A stretch of 64,000 nt of DNA. Origin: Kudoa neothunni. Taxonomy: Eukaryota; Cnidaria. Made by a program: the position numbers and the translations under genes. Below the pieces are notes generated by a model. It was not told where the DNA came from. It worked only from the letters and a program-made list of their open reading frames with translations, and did no database searches. Numbering within the stretch: position 1 is the stretch's first letter; each line of letters opens with the position of its first letter. The DNA lies in the NCBI GenBank assembly GCA_964304625.1, contig OZ199840.1, forward strand, positions 1,612,001 to 1,676,000, given 5' to 3'. Positions 12,362 to 24,508 of this stretch are shown piece after piece.

Positions 12362-14137
12362 TCTATCTATCTATATATATAAAATCCTTTGCCTGCCAAT
12401 GTGTCCACAAGTGCACATTTGCCATGGAGAAAGTTATTTTAAATACAGCTTTTAGTACACATTTAGAAGGATGATACTATTATAAAAAATAGTTAAATCA
12501 CTTATAATTGCTAAAATAATCAATATGAATATCAGAAATAATGATTTTTCTGGTTTTCGACGTCGAATAACAGAATAAAAAATACTTGCATAATATTGAT
12601 ATTTGTTTACTTTAAAGTGACAATCAATTAGAATGAACTTTTATCCACTCCATACGAGAGAGAATCTGTAAAATTTGGTATATAATGTTTCAAAAATGTT
12701 ACATATACCAGTTTGGAGTAATTTTAAGACAAATAAAATTATTAAAGTTACATTTACAAGAGTTTTTGCATTTCCCTTAAAATTTGTGGCATATTACATT
12801 TATTTAAATATAGATTCATTTTCCAAGCATTATAGATACATTTTAAGCAAAAAGTTTTGAGACCATTTTAAATAAAACACATAATTTGAGATTATAAGTT
12901 GTTGTCTTGTTGGAATAATTTGGGATTTTATACGCATTCTAAAAACGATGTAAGATGTGTGTAGAGTTTTCAAATAATTAAATTTTTGTGATAACTTCTT
13001 AAATGAAAATTTCTTTTTATTATTTACATCGATTGAAATTGAAACCAAATTCGTATTTTCGATAATATTTACTCATTTTTTGGTTTTCCTAAAATTTCTT
13101 ACAAAACATCTTGCATCACTAAATCGATGAGTTTCTAAATTTAATAAGATAATATTTAAATAATGATTAAGTTCTTAGTAACCTAATTACTCCTTACCCC
13201 TAGACCTTAAGATTAATATTCAAATCAATATGTAATTTTCTTTTCGCTAAAACTAATTCATTATGATATAAAAACTGCATGAAAATACAATCTTTCTCAA
13301 TATGTGTCATGTAAGTAAATGAGAAATTATTGGTCTATTCGATCTAACCTATATTTTCACAAAGTTATCGTTAAGCTAAGAATAGTTCAATACAACGAAC
13401 TTTTCCAAAACAATCAAATAATGCGTTTATTTTGAAAAGGGTGCACTTCTTCGAGGAAACCAGTTGATATTAAAATATTTAAGCATTACTGTAATTTTCG
13501 ACCATAAAACACCTTTACAATTTAGATTTTAGATTTAATCGTATTTTGATAATTAAGTTTGTATATTTTTGAACCAATAAGTATTATTGTTAAAAAGAAG
13601 GTTTTTATTTATTCAAAAATCGGGAAATTATGTTAAATTAATGAATACGTAAGTGACCACTCACAGATTATTAAAGTCTCATTAACATCCTTTATAAAAT
13701 TGAAAAAAAGGAGTAACAATTAATATTTTTATTTCTTGCGCATCTTAAGTTGATTTTATTTTATTATCCTTTGTAGACTAATAATAAATTTTATAACTAG
13801 AAGGATTAATTTTTATAGCTAAATTTTGAAATGAACTGAAAGTCCTATTTAAGTTATTTATTGATGTTGTTTAATAAATAAATGAACTTTAATCATTAAT
13901 TAAATTCATTATATTTTTGGTCATAATTTGCAAAATAAACTCATAAATATTCATTAATTTCCCTCAATACCTCTACTTATATTTGAATGGAAAGTACGCG
14001 CATAATTTTGTTTTTTAGATCATTACATTGCAAAAATACTGAAAAGCTTTAAAATGCATCAATTAAATTAGAAAAATAAAATTAAAGTCAACATTTTCCA
14101 ACACACAGCACCAGGCAAAACTGAGCATTAGCGTTAT
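12362..14137 (+). mobile_element. Non-autonomous Helitron-like repeat, copy A
   Basis: This is a 1.77-kb unit that recurs in inverted orientation at 28133-29908. Much of it is base-identical to that copy, with a small cluster of mismatches around 13390-13450. Its left end reads A then TCTATCTATCTATATATATA, and its right end carries the short hairpin CCAGGCAAAACTGAG followed by CATTAGCG. A TC start and a hairpin shortly before a CTAG-type end are Helitron hallmarks. In this copy the last bases read TTAT rather than CTAG. No Rep/helicase coding is present, and the short frames inside are chance. Family assignment is inference; the repeat itself is seen directly. Confidence 0.65.
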
Positions 14138-15424
14138 TTACTTAAAAATAAAAAAGATGTTAGTCTGCGATAGGTTTCGACTGTAGTTGACTGGAAATGA
14201 AAGACTTTGTGAAGCGAGGCATTTGCGCTGGTTTTTATATAAAAATTATAACGAATAATCAATTTGAACTGCTTAAAAAATCCTTTTTTTATTATATTGA
14301 CAACACCATTGTGTCATCAATATTCTGTCCAATGATAGCTTGAGTTAATTTATTGAAAATGACCATTTTTTTGAATAATTAATTCCCTTATAGCAATTGT
14401 TATTGAAAACTTTTAAATTTTAATAAACTAATAATTTTTATATCTTTACATCCCAAAACAAAGCCAGACTTTGTTGATGAAAATATTTAGCAGTTAATTG
14501 CTTCAAGTAGTAATGCATTGTATGAAATCTGAAATAAGCGAAAGTTTAATTAAAAATATATTCTCTTAATCGGTTGATTACGCAAGAAAATTTGTTGAGA
14601 CCCAATTGAATATTTTAGTAGTTTGTTTAAATAAGATATGAATCATACAACATGTTTCTTTTAAGGTGAGTAAATATATTTATTAATATTACTTTAAAAT
14701 TAAAATAAACAATCAATTTTAACGAGAAATCCAATGTACAGACAAAAATATAACTGATAATAATTAGGATAAAGACTCTTTTCTTGGCTATTTATGGAAA
14801 ACATTAAGTGAGAATTATGTTCTTAATCAGTTCTATATATGCAAAAATTATAACTTTTAAGTGAACTAGATATTTTATATTTATGCACAAAATATCCGAT
14901 GTGAAAAGTCATTCATGTGTAGTATGTTTTTAATAGTTTATTTAATTTTTGAATGCCAATTAAGTGTAATTTGAAATAAATTAACATTATTCTAAAAATA
15001 TAATTCAAACTTCATTTAAATTAAACTTTTACTCGTCTTATAGTTTACTTTAAATATTTAGAATCATAATTTTGAATATTCAACTTATTCCTAACAATCT
15101 CATAGATCTTTTTTCATTCATAATATATTTTTATATTTCATTCAAGGTTTAATTTTTATAATTTATTAACAAAGTTAAAAATAAATAAATAATTCTTTTT
15201 ATATGTTAATAAATTGAAGATAATTGGTATAAAACGAAACTTATTTGTCTATAACATTCATTAATTGACAATTGTTTACCAAACTTATTTCTGCTTCGAT
15301 TTCGCCCAAATCTCAAATGATATATTTCATAAGAGATTCTAATTATTTATTAGCCGTACAATAGGTACAAAGCATGCTAGACCTTACATTTTTATCCTTA
15401 ACTCGGTGTATGAGTCTCGGGTCC
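14138..15424. other. Intergenic AT-rich stretch
   Basis: No gene seen. From 15082 onward the sequence is repeated 6077 bases further right, after the N gap. Confidence 0.5.
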
Positions 15425-15574
15425 CTAGAATCCGTCTTCCCAACCATCAATAGGAATGCCCTGCTTTAATGGAATCTGCATGTATATTTTGGCTAAAATA
15501 TTAATTTCTATTAGGTGGAGAACAAGAACAACCAACAAAATATATCTTTTGAAAAAAGAAATATGAATACTCAT
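15425..15574 (-). CDS. Possible 49-aa secreted peptide (copy 1)
   Basis: An intronless minus-strand frame from ATG (15574) to TAG (15425). Residues 1-28 look like a signal peptide: a Lys-Arg pair (FFKRY) precedes a hydrophobic run ILLVVLVLHLIEINILA. About 21 residues would remain after cleavage, ending in IPIDGWEDGF. The region is less AT-rich than its surroundings, and the start context AAAAATGAG is acceptable. It could be a small effector or peptide hormone precursor, a signal-anchored micropeptide, or chance. It might also be the first exon of a longer gene. No family recognised. Confidence 0.35.
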   Translation of the reverse strand: MSIHISFFKRYILLVVLVLHLIEINILAKIYMQIPLKQGIPIDGWEDGF

Positions 15575-17629
15575 TTTTTAAACGCTGCGAAAAAGTTTAC
15601 ATTACTATATAACTAACACATACCAAAATTGGGTTGATAGATTTAAAAACCCAAAACTCACTGCCATGCAAAGTTGGGTAACAGCGTTTTTATATTAAAA
15701 ATATGTATTAAATTAACTAAGATATAGCATGTTTGATAGAGTATTGATTACTTCTTAATAATGAAGCATAACTGTAGTTTTAAACGTATGTCATTCAGTT
15801 AATAAAATAAAGTATATGCATAGCTGTGGATAGAAAAATTGATTAAGCTCATTAAATCTTTATTTTCGCAGTGAAAAGCACATTTTTGGAATTATAATTG
15901 AAAATAAATACCTCTCTACCTGTTTATATATATATATATATTAATTGGAATAGCACTCATTTGAAATTACCCTTTTTATGGCTTCTCTAATAAAATCACG
16001 TGTGAATATTATTTGTCGTAAAAAAATGTGATATTTTTGTAATAGATTTTATTGTATGAAAGATTGTCCAAAATATCATTTCTCATAGAGATAATTATGA
16101 TTGATTTAGAATTTTTGTATTTAATTGTGTACGGATCCTTGTTAATCCTTTGTAGTTAACGTTATCAATTAAGTTAAATCATTCTCAACAAACAACTAAC
16201 CAAATTGAATTTCTCTCTTTAGAGTTAAATTAGAATTAAATTAGATCTAAATTAGCTCTAAATTAGTGATTTTAAGTAGCTACTAAAATATATAATTTTG
16301 GATTTATTTGTGATAGAATATCTGATGGATTATAATAGGATAAATTAACGGCATTTAATCATTATTTATTAGAATCCCCAAGATAGTAGTAAATTAGATC
16401 TTTTTATATATAAACTACTAGTATCCCTAAAAAGATTCATTATTGTTTTTTACTTATAATGTTACGAATATTATCTGCATCGATCTTAACAATTCGTGTT
16501 ATTTTTGTAAAATAATATTAAAACATGTCGAGTTTTTATTAGAAGAAATTAAGTTAAATTAATATATCGCAATTTCTGTTCATAATATATATTATTTTTT
16601 AATGATTGTTTTAATTATTATAATCGTCATAAAAATGACACAATTAAAATATTTATTATGAATATGTTGATTATACACAATATTAGTGATCAATAAATTA
16701 CCTTGAATAATACATGTTAATATATTCAAGAGTTTATTTACATAAAGTAAATTAATTTTCAGACTAACACAATTATTTCCCTTACGAATCGTGATAATGG
16801 GTTAATTTTATTTTCACTCAATAAATACGTTCGATGTTTATTATTTTCGTGCCAATGTTCATTTACAATTGAATTTAATAAAAAAATTGTATCTCCGAGG
16901 TCCTTTAGTTCGGATATTTTCTCCAGAATAATTTTAATTTTTTTAAATTTTATCGGCTTAAAAACAGATTAAAAATAACTTTAATTTTTTCGGCATATTT
17001 TATAACATATTATATAAAAGATGATCGTAAAAATATAGTTTATCATAGTTTAACAATATTTACATAAATATTTTAGAGGCTGGTAAACTAATTTAAAAAA
17101 AATATACGAGGATTATCGTTGCGTATTATCTGTTAAATCTCATTATCATTATATGTAATTATACAATATATCAACTTCATGAAGAAAAATATATACACTA
17201 AAACTCAATCTGTTACACCTCATATACAAATTTTCGATTTAAATATTTTTAGATATGTAATAATTTTGAAAATGAGAAATTTACAGCAATAATTAGCGCG
17301 CAAGCACACATAATTGTTCAATGTAAGCATATTGATTATACTAATTTAGTTTGTTCACAGATCAGATACAAAATAAATTTTCAATGTATTTAAAGACAAA
17401 CTAAAGTTGTTAAAAGGTTAGGATTGAGAAGAACGGGATTTTTATTTAATTTTTTACTATAATCAAATAATACAGGCTAGTAATAAATGTTTTAGTATGT
17501 TCATCATTCAAATCGATACAAATAAATATATTTAAGTCATACAATATTTTCAGACAACAAATAAAAAAGTATGATATTCAATTAATACAATAGGAATAAA
17601 TCTAATCATAGATTCAAATAATTAATCAA
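15575..17629. other. Non-coding region 3' of the heat-shock gene (copy 1)
   Basis: About 2 kb of AT-rich DNA with a short (TA)n run near 15929-15941. No exon-like structure found. The three differences I noted between the two copies of the direct repeat all fall here. Confidence 0.5.
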
Positions 17630-18322
17630 TCAATTGGAATCCTGTCGAATTTCAAGTTTTCTAATGTTGGGATTGTTGTTTTGATCGAAAAATTCGCCCT
17701 CCACATACAAATAACCATCAGCTTTCAGAGTTGGATTAAGTGTGGACTGATTCACATTTGAAGGTATAGAGAAGATTTGCTGCATTCTCTCTTTTTCATT
17801 CCCCACGATATTTGTTTCAACAACTATTTTATTGGAGTCCACATGCACGTCAATATCCTCGGGTTTGCAATCCTTCACATCGAATTTTACGATAAACCGA
17901 TCCTTCTGACTCAATTCTTCGATAGGTGATCTTTTCCTTGGGATGATTGGATCGAATTTTACAACCAAGTTTCCTCGTTGGCTGATCCAATGTTTCATAG
18001 AATCCAGCTGTAGGTTTTCAGGGAGTGAAAACTCTCTATAGAATTCCATTTTATCATGGCCTTGTTCGTTTTTCTCGTAGCTTTTTCCATTAACACACAG
18101 CATTCCATTTTTCACTTCCACAGCAATGTCATCAGGTTGGAATTGGCCAATATTAAGTGTAAGTTGGTAGGGTTGTGGTGTCGACTTTTTTTCTCTCTCA
18201 ATTGGAACTAATGTCTCCAAACAATCGCAGATATTTTCGAAAAGATCTTTTCTACAATGAAGAATATCATCACAGAGCGATCCAAAAAAAGGTCTCTTCA
18301 TTGGTACTAAGCTCACAATCAT
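17630..18322 (-). CDS. Small heat-shock protein with two alpha-crystallin domains (copy 1)
   Basis: An intronless 230-aa frame. It has a short N-terminal region (1-48), a first alpha-crystallin domain at about 50-125 and a second at about 140-212. The first runs from YQLTLNIGQFQPDDIAVEV through the domain-closing strand GNLVVKF. The second runs from FIVKFDVKDCKPEDIDVHVD to GYLYVEGEF. A charged linker (PRKRSPIEELSQKD) separates them. Single-chain sHSPs with tandem ACDs are known from flatworms. They are ATP-independent holdases that bind unfolding proteins in the cytosol. Lack of introns and the upstream TATA box plus heat-shock element fit a rapidly inducible gene. The same protein is encoded at 23708-24400. 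Confidence 0.93.
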   Translation of the reverse strand: MIVSLVPMKRPFFGSLCDDILHCRKDLFENICDCLETLVPIEREKKSTPQPYQLTLNIGQFQPDDIAVEVKNGMLCVNGKSYEKNEQGHDKMEFYREFSLPENLQLDSMKHWISQRGNLVVKFDPIIPRKRSPIEELSQKDRFIVKFDVKDCKPEDIDVHVDSNKIVVETNIVGNEKERMQQIFSIPSNVNQSTLNPTLKADGYLYVEGEFFDQNNNPNIRKLEIRQDSN

Positions 18323-18351
18323 TCTGTCTGGATATACACAGAGCTACCACT

Positions 18352-18360
18352 CCTTATATA
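18352..18360 (-). promoter_or_regulatory. TATA box of the heat-shock gene (copy 1)
   Basis: On the minus strand the sequence reads TATATAAGG, 30-38 bases upstream of the ATG at 18322. That leaves a very short leader, as is common for small heat-shock genes. It is the only strong TATA element near a start codon that I found in the window. Confidence 0.7.
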
Positions 18361-18410
18361 CTACTCAGAACATCTCGAAAATCCATCAAAATTCTAGATC
18401 TCGGTTGTAA

Positions 18411-18430
18411 CTTCCAGAAGGTACTAGAAG
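18411..18430 (-). promoter_or_regulatory. Heat-shock element, four inverted half-units (copy 1)
   Basis: Minus strand CTTCTAGTACCTTCTGGAAG fits nTTCnnGAAnnTTCnnGAAn with one mismatch (GTA for the second GAA). It sits about 50 bases upstream of the TATA box, a standard place for HSF binding. A weaker TTC/GAA cluster lies at 18366-18400. HSF binding is inferred from the known consensus. Confidence 0.75.
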
Positions 18431-19174
18431 TTTTTTAATCCTCACTCTTCCGATTTAAACCGAAAACACTATCAAATATTATATATTTTAAGAACCAACG
18501 ATAATTATGGTTGAGTTAGTTCACTAAAATTATGCAAATTTATACGAAAAATAATACTACAGTAAAAGTAACTTTATAATTAAATATCAGTAAATGATAA
18601 ATATTTGGTCACGTGCCGACAACCCGACATCGTTCAATCGAATTTTAAGTCTCATTATGCGAATACCTTGATATTGCTTACTTTGAATTTGGGCTATTTA
18701 CATAGATAATTAAGCCATTCTTTTTTATTAGGTATTTTCGCGTAATGTCGTGATACATTTTCTAATAAAAATAATAAATCAAGTTGGTTGACATGGTAAC
18801 TGTTGGGTGTTAACAAAATCAAATATTAAATGTATCCGAGATCCAATTAATTTACGTTATGTTAAACAACTAAAAAACAAATTAATATGTCAAATACACT
18901 AAATACATTAATTAGAGTCGGTAAGTATGATTATTTGGTGTGAGATTTAAGGTAAATGGATTAGTAGCTAGGTTTGATAAGGTCCAATAATTATTTTAGG
19001 ATTATTATAATTTTGGTTTTACACAGATGAATTAATAGATATCTTTCCTATGGAAATAAAATTAACTAAATTAAACTATGCAATTCCAATTAATAATTTT
19101 CACATAAACTAATAGTTTGATAAGGATTAGCGTAAAATCTGTTGGTGTTGTGGGTGGTAGATCCTGGGTGACCA

Positions 19175-20958
19175 ATGGAGTTATCGTTGGATTTCGATTT
19201 GGATGATTTGAACGAGGCTGATTTAAATGCAATAATAGATCATTTATGTAAATATTCGCGTGCATGAAATGATAATGACTGGGAAATGTTGTAGGTGTGT
19301 CGGCTGACTCGACAAATGTCATAGGGGAGTTTTGTGAGGAGAATATTGAGTTGATTCGACAGAACGTATTCACAGTATAGTTTGATTACCGTATATTGGT
19401 AATGAGTATATTATTGGGGATTTGATCAGAAATTTAAAGAGCTCAAAGTCACTCTAGCTATTGTGAGAGTAAGATTTGTGCGTGAAAAATTTTCCAATAA
19501 ACCTCATCGCCATACTTGATATTAGGCGTATAGAGAAAAAACTAAGCAGTTGAATTTGAAATTAAAAAACCATGATGAACGTGTGAAACGACTTGAAGAC
19601 GAAGTAGCTACACATAGTTTCAACTATTAGATGTTATACTTTTAAAATTTCATGTTAGAACAATCAACTACAATATAAAATCAAAATTAAAAATAAACTA
19701 CTAAACGAGATGTTAGCGTTTGACGAATGTGATGAGAAAACAGAAAATATTCAACCCTCATTAAATTCGCCACAAAAAGACATGAATTTTTGGGAGAATA
19801 TAAATTCAGTTGGTGATAATATTTCGCTTGGATCTAATGATAGATTGACTGTTGAACGAAATCTGTTTCAACGATTGCCCCCCGAAACCAGCTCCAGTGA
19901 CGTGGAATCAGTTTATCGTTCTAATTCTGGCCGCTCTCAACTGCTAAAAACTAAATCATGTAATTTTTCTGGTGAATTTTTATTTTTATTCATAGCTTGA
20001 ATTTTGTTTTATGTAAAGATGATGATGGGTTTAATTTATATGCAGAAAAGGTGTTTGTTTGATCAATATTTAATTGTACTTATTATGTGTGCTCATACAG
20101 ATGCAAGAGCTGTGTTTGCATTCGAAAACTCTAACCAAAGATGAGCGAAATTTGATCGAACAGCTGTTGGTTAATTTCACCGAGCATATAAATCAAAATA
20201 AATTCGTTAATGAATTCCTTTCGACAAATATTGAAGAGGCATTACAGCAGAAAGTATTATTTTTCACTCAACAAATTTTCGGTTATAATAATTGATAAAC
20301 TAATGGTAGGATGAAATCAACTATCTTGTGTCTGAAATGGAAAAATTGGAGGAGGAAAAAATCCAAGCAATTTTATGGTTAGAAATTTTTAATTGATTTA
20401 TTTTAGCTTGCCACTGCCAACGAAACAATCACCACTAAAATGGAATTGTTGACCGAAAGACTTAATGATGTTAACGAAAAAGTATTGCTCTTTTGATGAG
20501 AGATTTTTAAGATTTTCTAATTAAGCTGTATAATATGACGAAAAAATGTGAATTATATGAAGAGCGCTACCGAATCAATAAGGTAAATTCTAAATGAACT
20601 AACTGTAAAAATATTTTCATAAAGACCTCCACAAATGGAATCATCCCTAATGAATATAATCGCATGCTTGGCGACGGTCACAATAATGCTTTGGATGAAT
20701 TTGGAGAAGACCGACAATTGATTAAATCTCCAAATTTAAGTTCCGGTTTGTCGACCTCCTTTTCTAAAGGTGCTAGGGAATCTTCTTTGGATGATGAACA
20801 GCAGGATTTCAATGGAACAAGTTTTTTTGTTTTATTAATGAATTCTGTAATATTATTTCACATTAGGAAGTCAAATAAGAAAAACCCCACTTGCTACACC
20901 AAAGTTCAAATTAGTCAAATCAATGGAGGGTATTAATTGCTAGATTTCGTTGAGTTTT
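19175..20958 (+). CDS. Coiled-coil protein, 5' part (copy 1, cut by the N gap)
   Basis: Same gene as 25253-27824, interrupted by the gap at 20959. Exons readable here: 19175-19247 (ATG, with an in-frame stop just upstream), 19295-19365, 19430-19468, 19526-19616 and from 19717 on. Further exons lie near 20100-20253, 20310, 20407 and 20620, and one ends near 20820. An acidic Asp/Leu-rich start (SLDFDLDDLNEADLNAIIDH) leads into a heptad-like coiled coil (KLKNHDERVKRLEDEVATH). The 3' exons are missing because the contig ends. Confidence 0.6.
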
Positions 20959-21158
20959 NNNNNNNNNNNNNNNNNNNNNNNNNNNNNNNNNNNNNNNNNN
21001 NNNNNNNNNNNNNNNNNNNNNNNNNNNNNNNNNNNNNNNNNNNNNNNNNNNNNNNNNNNNNNNNNNNNNNNNNNNNNNNNNNNNNNNNNNNNNNNNNNNN
21101 NNNNNNNNNNNNNNNNNNNNNNNNNNNNNNNNNNNNNNNNNNNNNNNNNNNNNNNNNN
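20959..21158. other. Assembly gap, 200 N
   Basis: Exactly 200 N bases, a conventional placeholder length. It separates the two copies of the 5.9-kb direct repeat. Confidence 0.99.
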
Positions 21159-21501
21159 AACTTATTCCTAACAATCTCATAGATCTTTTTTCATTCATAA
21201 TATATTTTTATATTTCATTCAAGGTTTAATTTTTATAATTTATTAACAAAGTTAAAAATAAATAAATAATTCTTTTTATATGTTAATAAATTGAAGATAA
21301 TTGGTATAAAACGAAACTTATTTGTCTATAACATTCATTAATTGACAATTGTTTACCAAACTTATTTCTGCTTCGATTTCGCCCAAATCTCAAATGATAT
21401 ATTTCATAAGAGATTCTAATTATTTATTAGCCGTACAATAGGTACAAAGCATGCTAGACCTTACATTTTTATCCTTAACTCGGTGTATGAGTCTCGGGTC
21501 C

Positions 21502-21651
21502 CTAGAATCCGTCTTCCCAACCATCAATAGGAATGCCCTGCTTTAATGGAATCTGCATGTATATTTTGGCTAAAATATTAATTTCTATTAGGTGGAGAAC
21601 AAGAACAACCAACAAAATATATCTTTTGAAAAAAGAAATATGAATACTCAT
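21502..21651 (-). CDS. Possible 49-aa secreted peptide (copy 2)
   Basis: Base-identical partner of 15425-15574, with the same signal-peptide-like N-terminus and short acidic tail. If the direct repeat is an assembly artefact there is one such gene, not two. Confidence 0.35.
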   Translation of the reverse strand: MSIHISFFKRYILLVVLVLHLIEINILAKIYMQIPLKQGIPIDGWEDGF

Positions 21652-23707
21652 TTTTTAAACGCTGCGAAAAAGTTTACATTACTATATAACTAACACATAC
21701 CAAAATTGGGTTGATAGATTTAAAAACCCAAAACTCACTGCCATGCAAAGTTGGGTAACAGCGTTTTTATATTAAAAATATGTATTAAATTAACTAAGAT
21801 ATAGCATGTTTGATAGAGTATTGATTACTTCTTAATAATGAAGCATAACTGTAGTTTTAAACGTATGTCATTCAGTTAATAAAATAAAGTATATGCATAG
21901 CTGTGGATAGAAAAATTGATTAAGCTCATTAAATCTTTATTTTCGCAGTGAAAAGCACATTTTTGGAATTATAATTGAAAATAAATACCTCTCTACCTGT
22001 TTATATATATATATATATTAATTGGAATAGCACTCATTTGAAATTACCCTTTTTATGGCTTCTCTAATAAAATCACGTGTGAATATTATTTGTCGTAAAA
22101 AAATGTGATATTTTTGTAATAGATTTTATTGTATGAAAGATTGTCCAAAATATCATTTCTCATAGAGATAATTATGATTGATTTAGAATTTTTGTATTTA
22201 ATTGTGTACGGATCCTTGTTAATCCTTTGTAGTTAACGTTATCAATTAAGTTAAATCATTCTCAACAAACAACTAACCAAATTGAATTTCTCTCTTTAGA
22301 GTTAAATTAGAATTAAATTAGATCTAAATTAGCTCTAAATTAGTGATTTTAAGTAGCTACTAAAATATATAATTTTGGATTTATTTGTGATAGAATATCT
22401 GATGGATTATAATAGGATAAATTAACGGCATTTAATCATTATTTATTAGAATCCCCAAGATAGTAGTAAATTAGATCTTTTTATATATAAACTACTAGTA
22501 TCCCTAAAAAGATTCATTATTGTTTTTTACTTATAATGTTACGAATATTATCTGCATCGATCTTAACAATTCGTGTTATTTTTGTAAAATAATATTAAAA
22601 CATGTCGAGTTTTTATTAGAAGAAATTAAGTTAAATTAATATATCGCAATTTCTGTTCATAATATATATTATTTTTTAATGATTGTTTTAATTATTATAA
22701 TCGTCATAAAAATGACACAATTAAAATATTTATTATGAATATGTTGATTATACATAATATTAGTGATCAATAAATTACCTTGAATAATACATGTTAATAT
22801 ATTCAAGAGTTTATTTACATAAAGTAAATTAATTTTCAGACTAACACAATTATTTCCCTTACGAATCGTGATAATGGGTTAATTTTATTTTCACTCAATA
22901 AATACGTTCGATGTTTATTATTTTCGTGCCAATGTTCATTTACAATTGAATTTAATAAAAAAATTGTATCTCCGAGGTCCTTTAGTTCGGATATTTTCTC
23001 CAGAATAATTTTAATTTTTTTAAATTTTATCGGCTTAAAAACAGATTAAAAATAACTTTAATTTTTTCGGCATATTTTATAACATATTATATAAAAGATG
23101 ATCGTAAAAATATAGTTTATCATAGTTTAACAATATTTACATAAATATTTTAGAGGCTGGTAAACTAATTTAAAAAAAATATACGAGGATTATCGTTGCG
23201 TATTATCTGTTAAAATCTCATTATCATTATATGTAATTATACAATATATCAACTTCATGAAGAAAAATATATACACTAAAACTCAATCTGTTACACCTCA
23301 TATACAAATTTTCGATTTAAATATTTTTAGATATGTAATAATTTTGAAAATGAGAAATTTACAGCAATAATTAGCGCGCAAGCACACATAATTGTTCAAT
23401 GTAAGCATATTGATTATACTAATTTAGTTTGTTCACAAATCAGATACAAAATAAATTTTCAATGTATTTAAAGACAAACTAAAGTTGTTAAAAGGTTAGG
23501 ATTGAGAAGAACGGGATTTTTATTTAATTTTTTACTATAATCAAATAATACAGGCTAGTAATAAATGTTTTAGTATGTTCATCATTCAAATCGATACAAA
23601 TAAATATATTTAAGTCATACAATATTTTCAGACAACAAATAAAAAAGTATGATATTCAATTAATACAATAGGAATAAATCTAATCATAGATTCAAATAAT
23701 TAATCAA
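21652..23707. other. Non-coding region 3' of the heat-shock gene (copy 2)
   Basis: Second copy of the AT-rich stretch described at 15575-17629. No gene seen. Confidence 0.5.
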
Positions 23708-24400
23708 TCAATTGGAATCCTGTCGAATTTCAAGTTTTCTAATGTTGGGATTGTTGTTTTGATCGAAAAATTCGCCCTCCACATACAAATAACCATCAGC
23801 TTTCAGAGTTGGATTAAGTGTGGACTGATTCACATTTGAAGGTATAGAGAAGATTTGCTGCATTCTCTCTTTTTCATTCCCCACGATATTTGTTTCAACA
23901 ACTATTTTATTGGAGTCCACATGCACGTCAATATCCTCGGGTTTGCAATCCTTCACATCGAATTTTACGATAAACCGATCCTTCTGACTCAATTCTTCGA
24001 TAGGTGATCTTTTCCTTGGGATGATTGGATCGAATTTTACAACCAAGTTTCCTCGTTGGCTGATCCAATGTTTCATAGAATCCAGCTGTAGGTTTTCAGG
24101 GAGTGAAAACTCTCTATAGAATTCCATTTTATCATGGCCTTGTTCGTTTTTCTCGTAGCTTTTTCCATTAACACACAGCATTCCATTTTTCACTTCCACA
24201 GCAATGTCATCAGGTTGGAATTGGCCAATATTAAGTGTAAGTTGGTAGGGTTGTGGTGTCGACTTTTTTTCTCTCTCAATTGGAACTAATGTCTCCAAAC
24301 AATCGCAGATATTTTCGAAAAGATCTTTTCTACAATGAAGAATATCATCACAGAGCGATCCAAAAAAAGGTCTCTTCATTGGTACTAAGCTCACAATCAT
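23708..24400 (-). CDS. Small heat-shock protein with two alpha-crystallin domains (copy 2)
   Basis: Encodes the same 230 residues as 17630-18322, with the same intronless layout and promoter. If the repeat is real, this would be a very recent tandem duplicate. If the contigs merely overlap, it is the same locus. The gene lies head-to-head with the coiled-coil gene starting at 25253, about 850 bases away. Confidence 0.93.
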   Translation of the reverse strand: MIVSLVPMKRPFFGSLCDDILHCRKDLFENICDCLETLVPIEREKKSTPQPYQLTLNIGQFQPDDIAVEVKNGMLCVNGKSYEKNEQGHDKMEFYREFSLPENLQLDSMKHWISQRGNLVVKFDPIIPRKRSPIEELSQKDRFIVKFDVKDCKPEDIDVHVDSNKIVVETNIVGNEKERMQQIFSIPSNVNQSTLNPTLKADGYLYVEGEFFDQNNNPNIRKLEIRQDSN

Positions 24401-24429
24401 TCTGTCTGGATATACACAGAGCTACCACT

Positions 24430-24438
24430 CCTTATATA
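24430..24438 (-). promoter_or_regulatory. TATA box of the heat-shock gene (copy 2)
   Basis: TATATAAGG on the minus strand, 30-38 bases before the ATG at 24400, as in copy 1. Confidence 0.7.
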
Positions 24439-24488
24439 CTACTCAGAACATCTCGAAAATCCATCAAAATTCTAGATCTCGGTTGTAA

Positions 24489-24508
24489 CTTCCAGAAGGT
24501 ACTAGAAG
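24489..24508 (-). promoter_or_regulatory. Heat-shock element (copy 2)
   Basis: The same four-unit nTTCnnGAA array as in copy 1, with one half-unit mismatch, about 50 bases upstream of the TATA box. Confidence 0.75.

Larger units (their letters stand above)
15082..20958. repeat. Long direct repeat, copy 1 (probably unmerged contig overlap)
   Basis: These 5877 bases match 21159-27036 almost perfectly. I noted one C/T difference (16678 against 22755), one A-length difference near 17137 and one G/A difference near 17360. Copy 1 ends exactly at the first N of the gap and copy 2 begins exactly after the last N. That is how two overlapping contig ends look when a scaffolder joins them without merging. 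Each copy carries the same peptide ORF, heat-shock gene and coiled-coil gene exons. Confidence 0.95.

Noticed and set aside
12675-13048. Identical 61- and 72-aa frames in both repeat copies
   Set aside because: They are conserved only because the repeat copies are young; codon content is AT noise and the frames overlap each other on opposite strands.
15300-15560. tRNA or structured RNA in the GC-richer patch
   Set aside because: No cloverleaf, A-box or B-box pattern; the patch is better explained by a short open frame.
18887-19130. Short two-exon plus-strand frame (MSNTLNTLIRV, then DELIDIFPMEIKLTKL)
   Set aside because: Strong GTAAGT donor and TTTACACAG acceptor, but the product would be under 45 residues with no family. 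It may be leader sequence of the coiled-coil gene, so it is not called as a gene.
19071-19373. 100-aa minus-strand frame (repeated at 25149-25451)
   Set aside because: Antisense to the first exons of the coiled-coil gene, which have matching splice phases.
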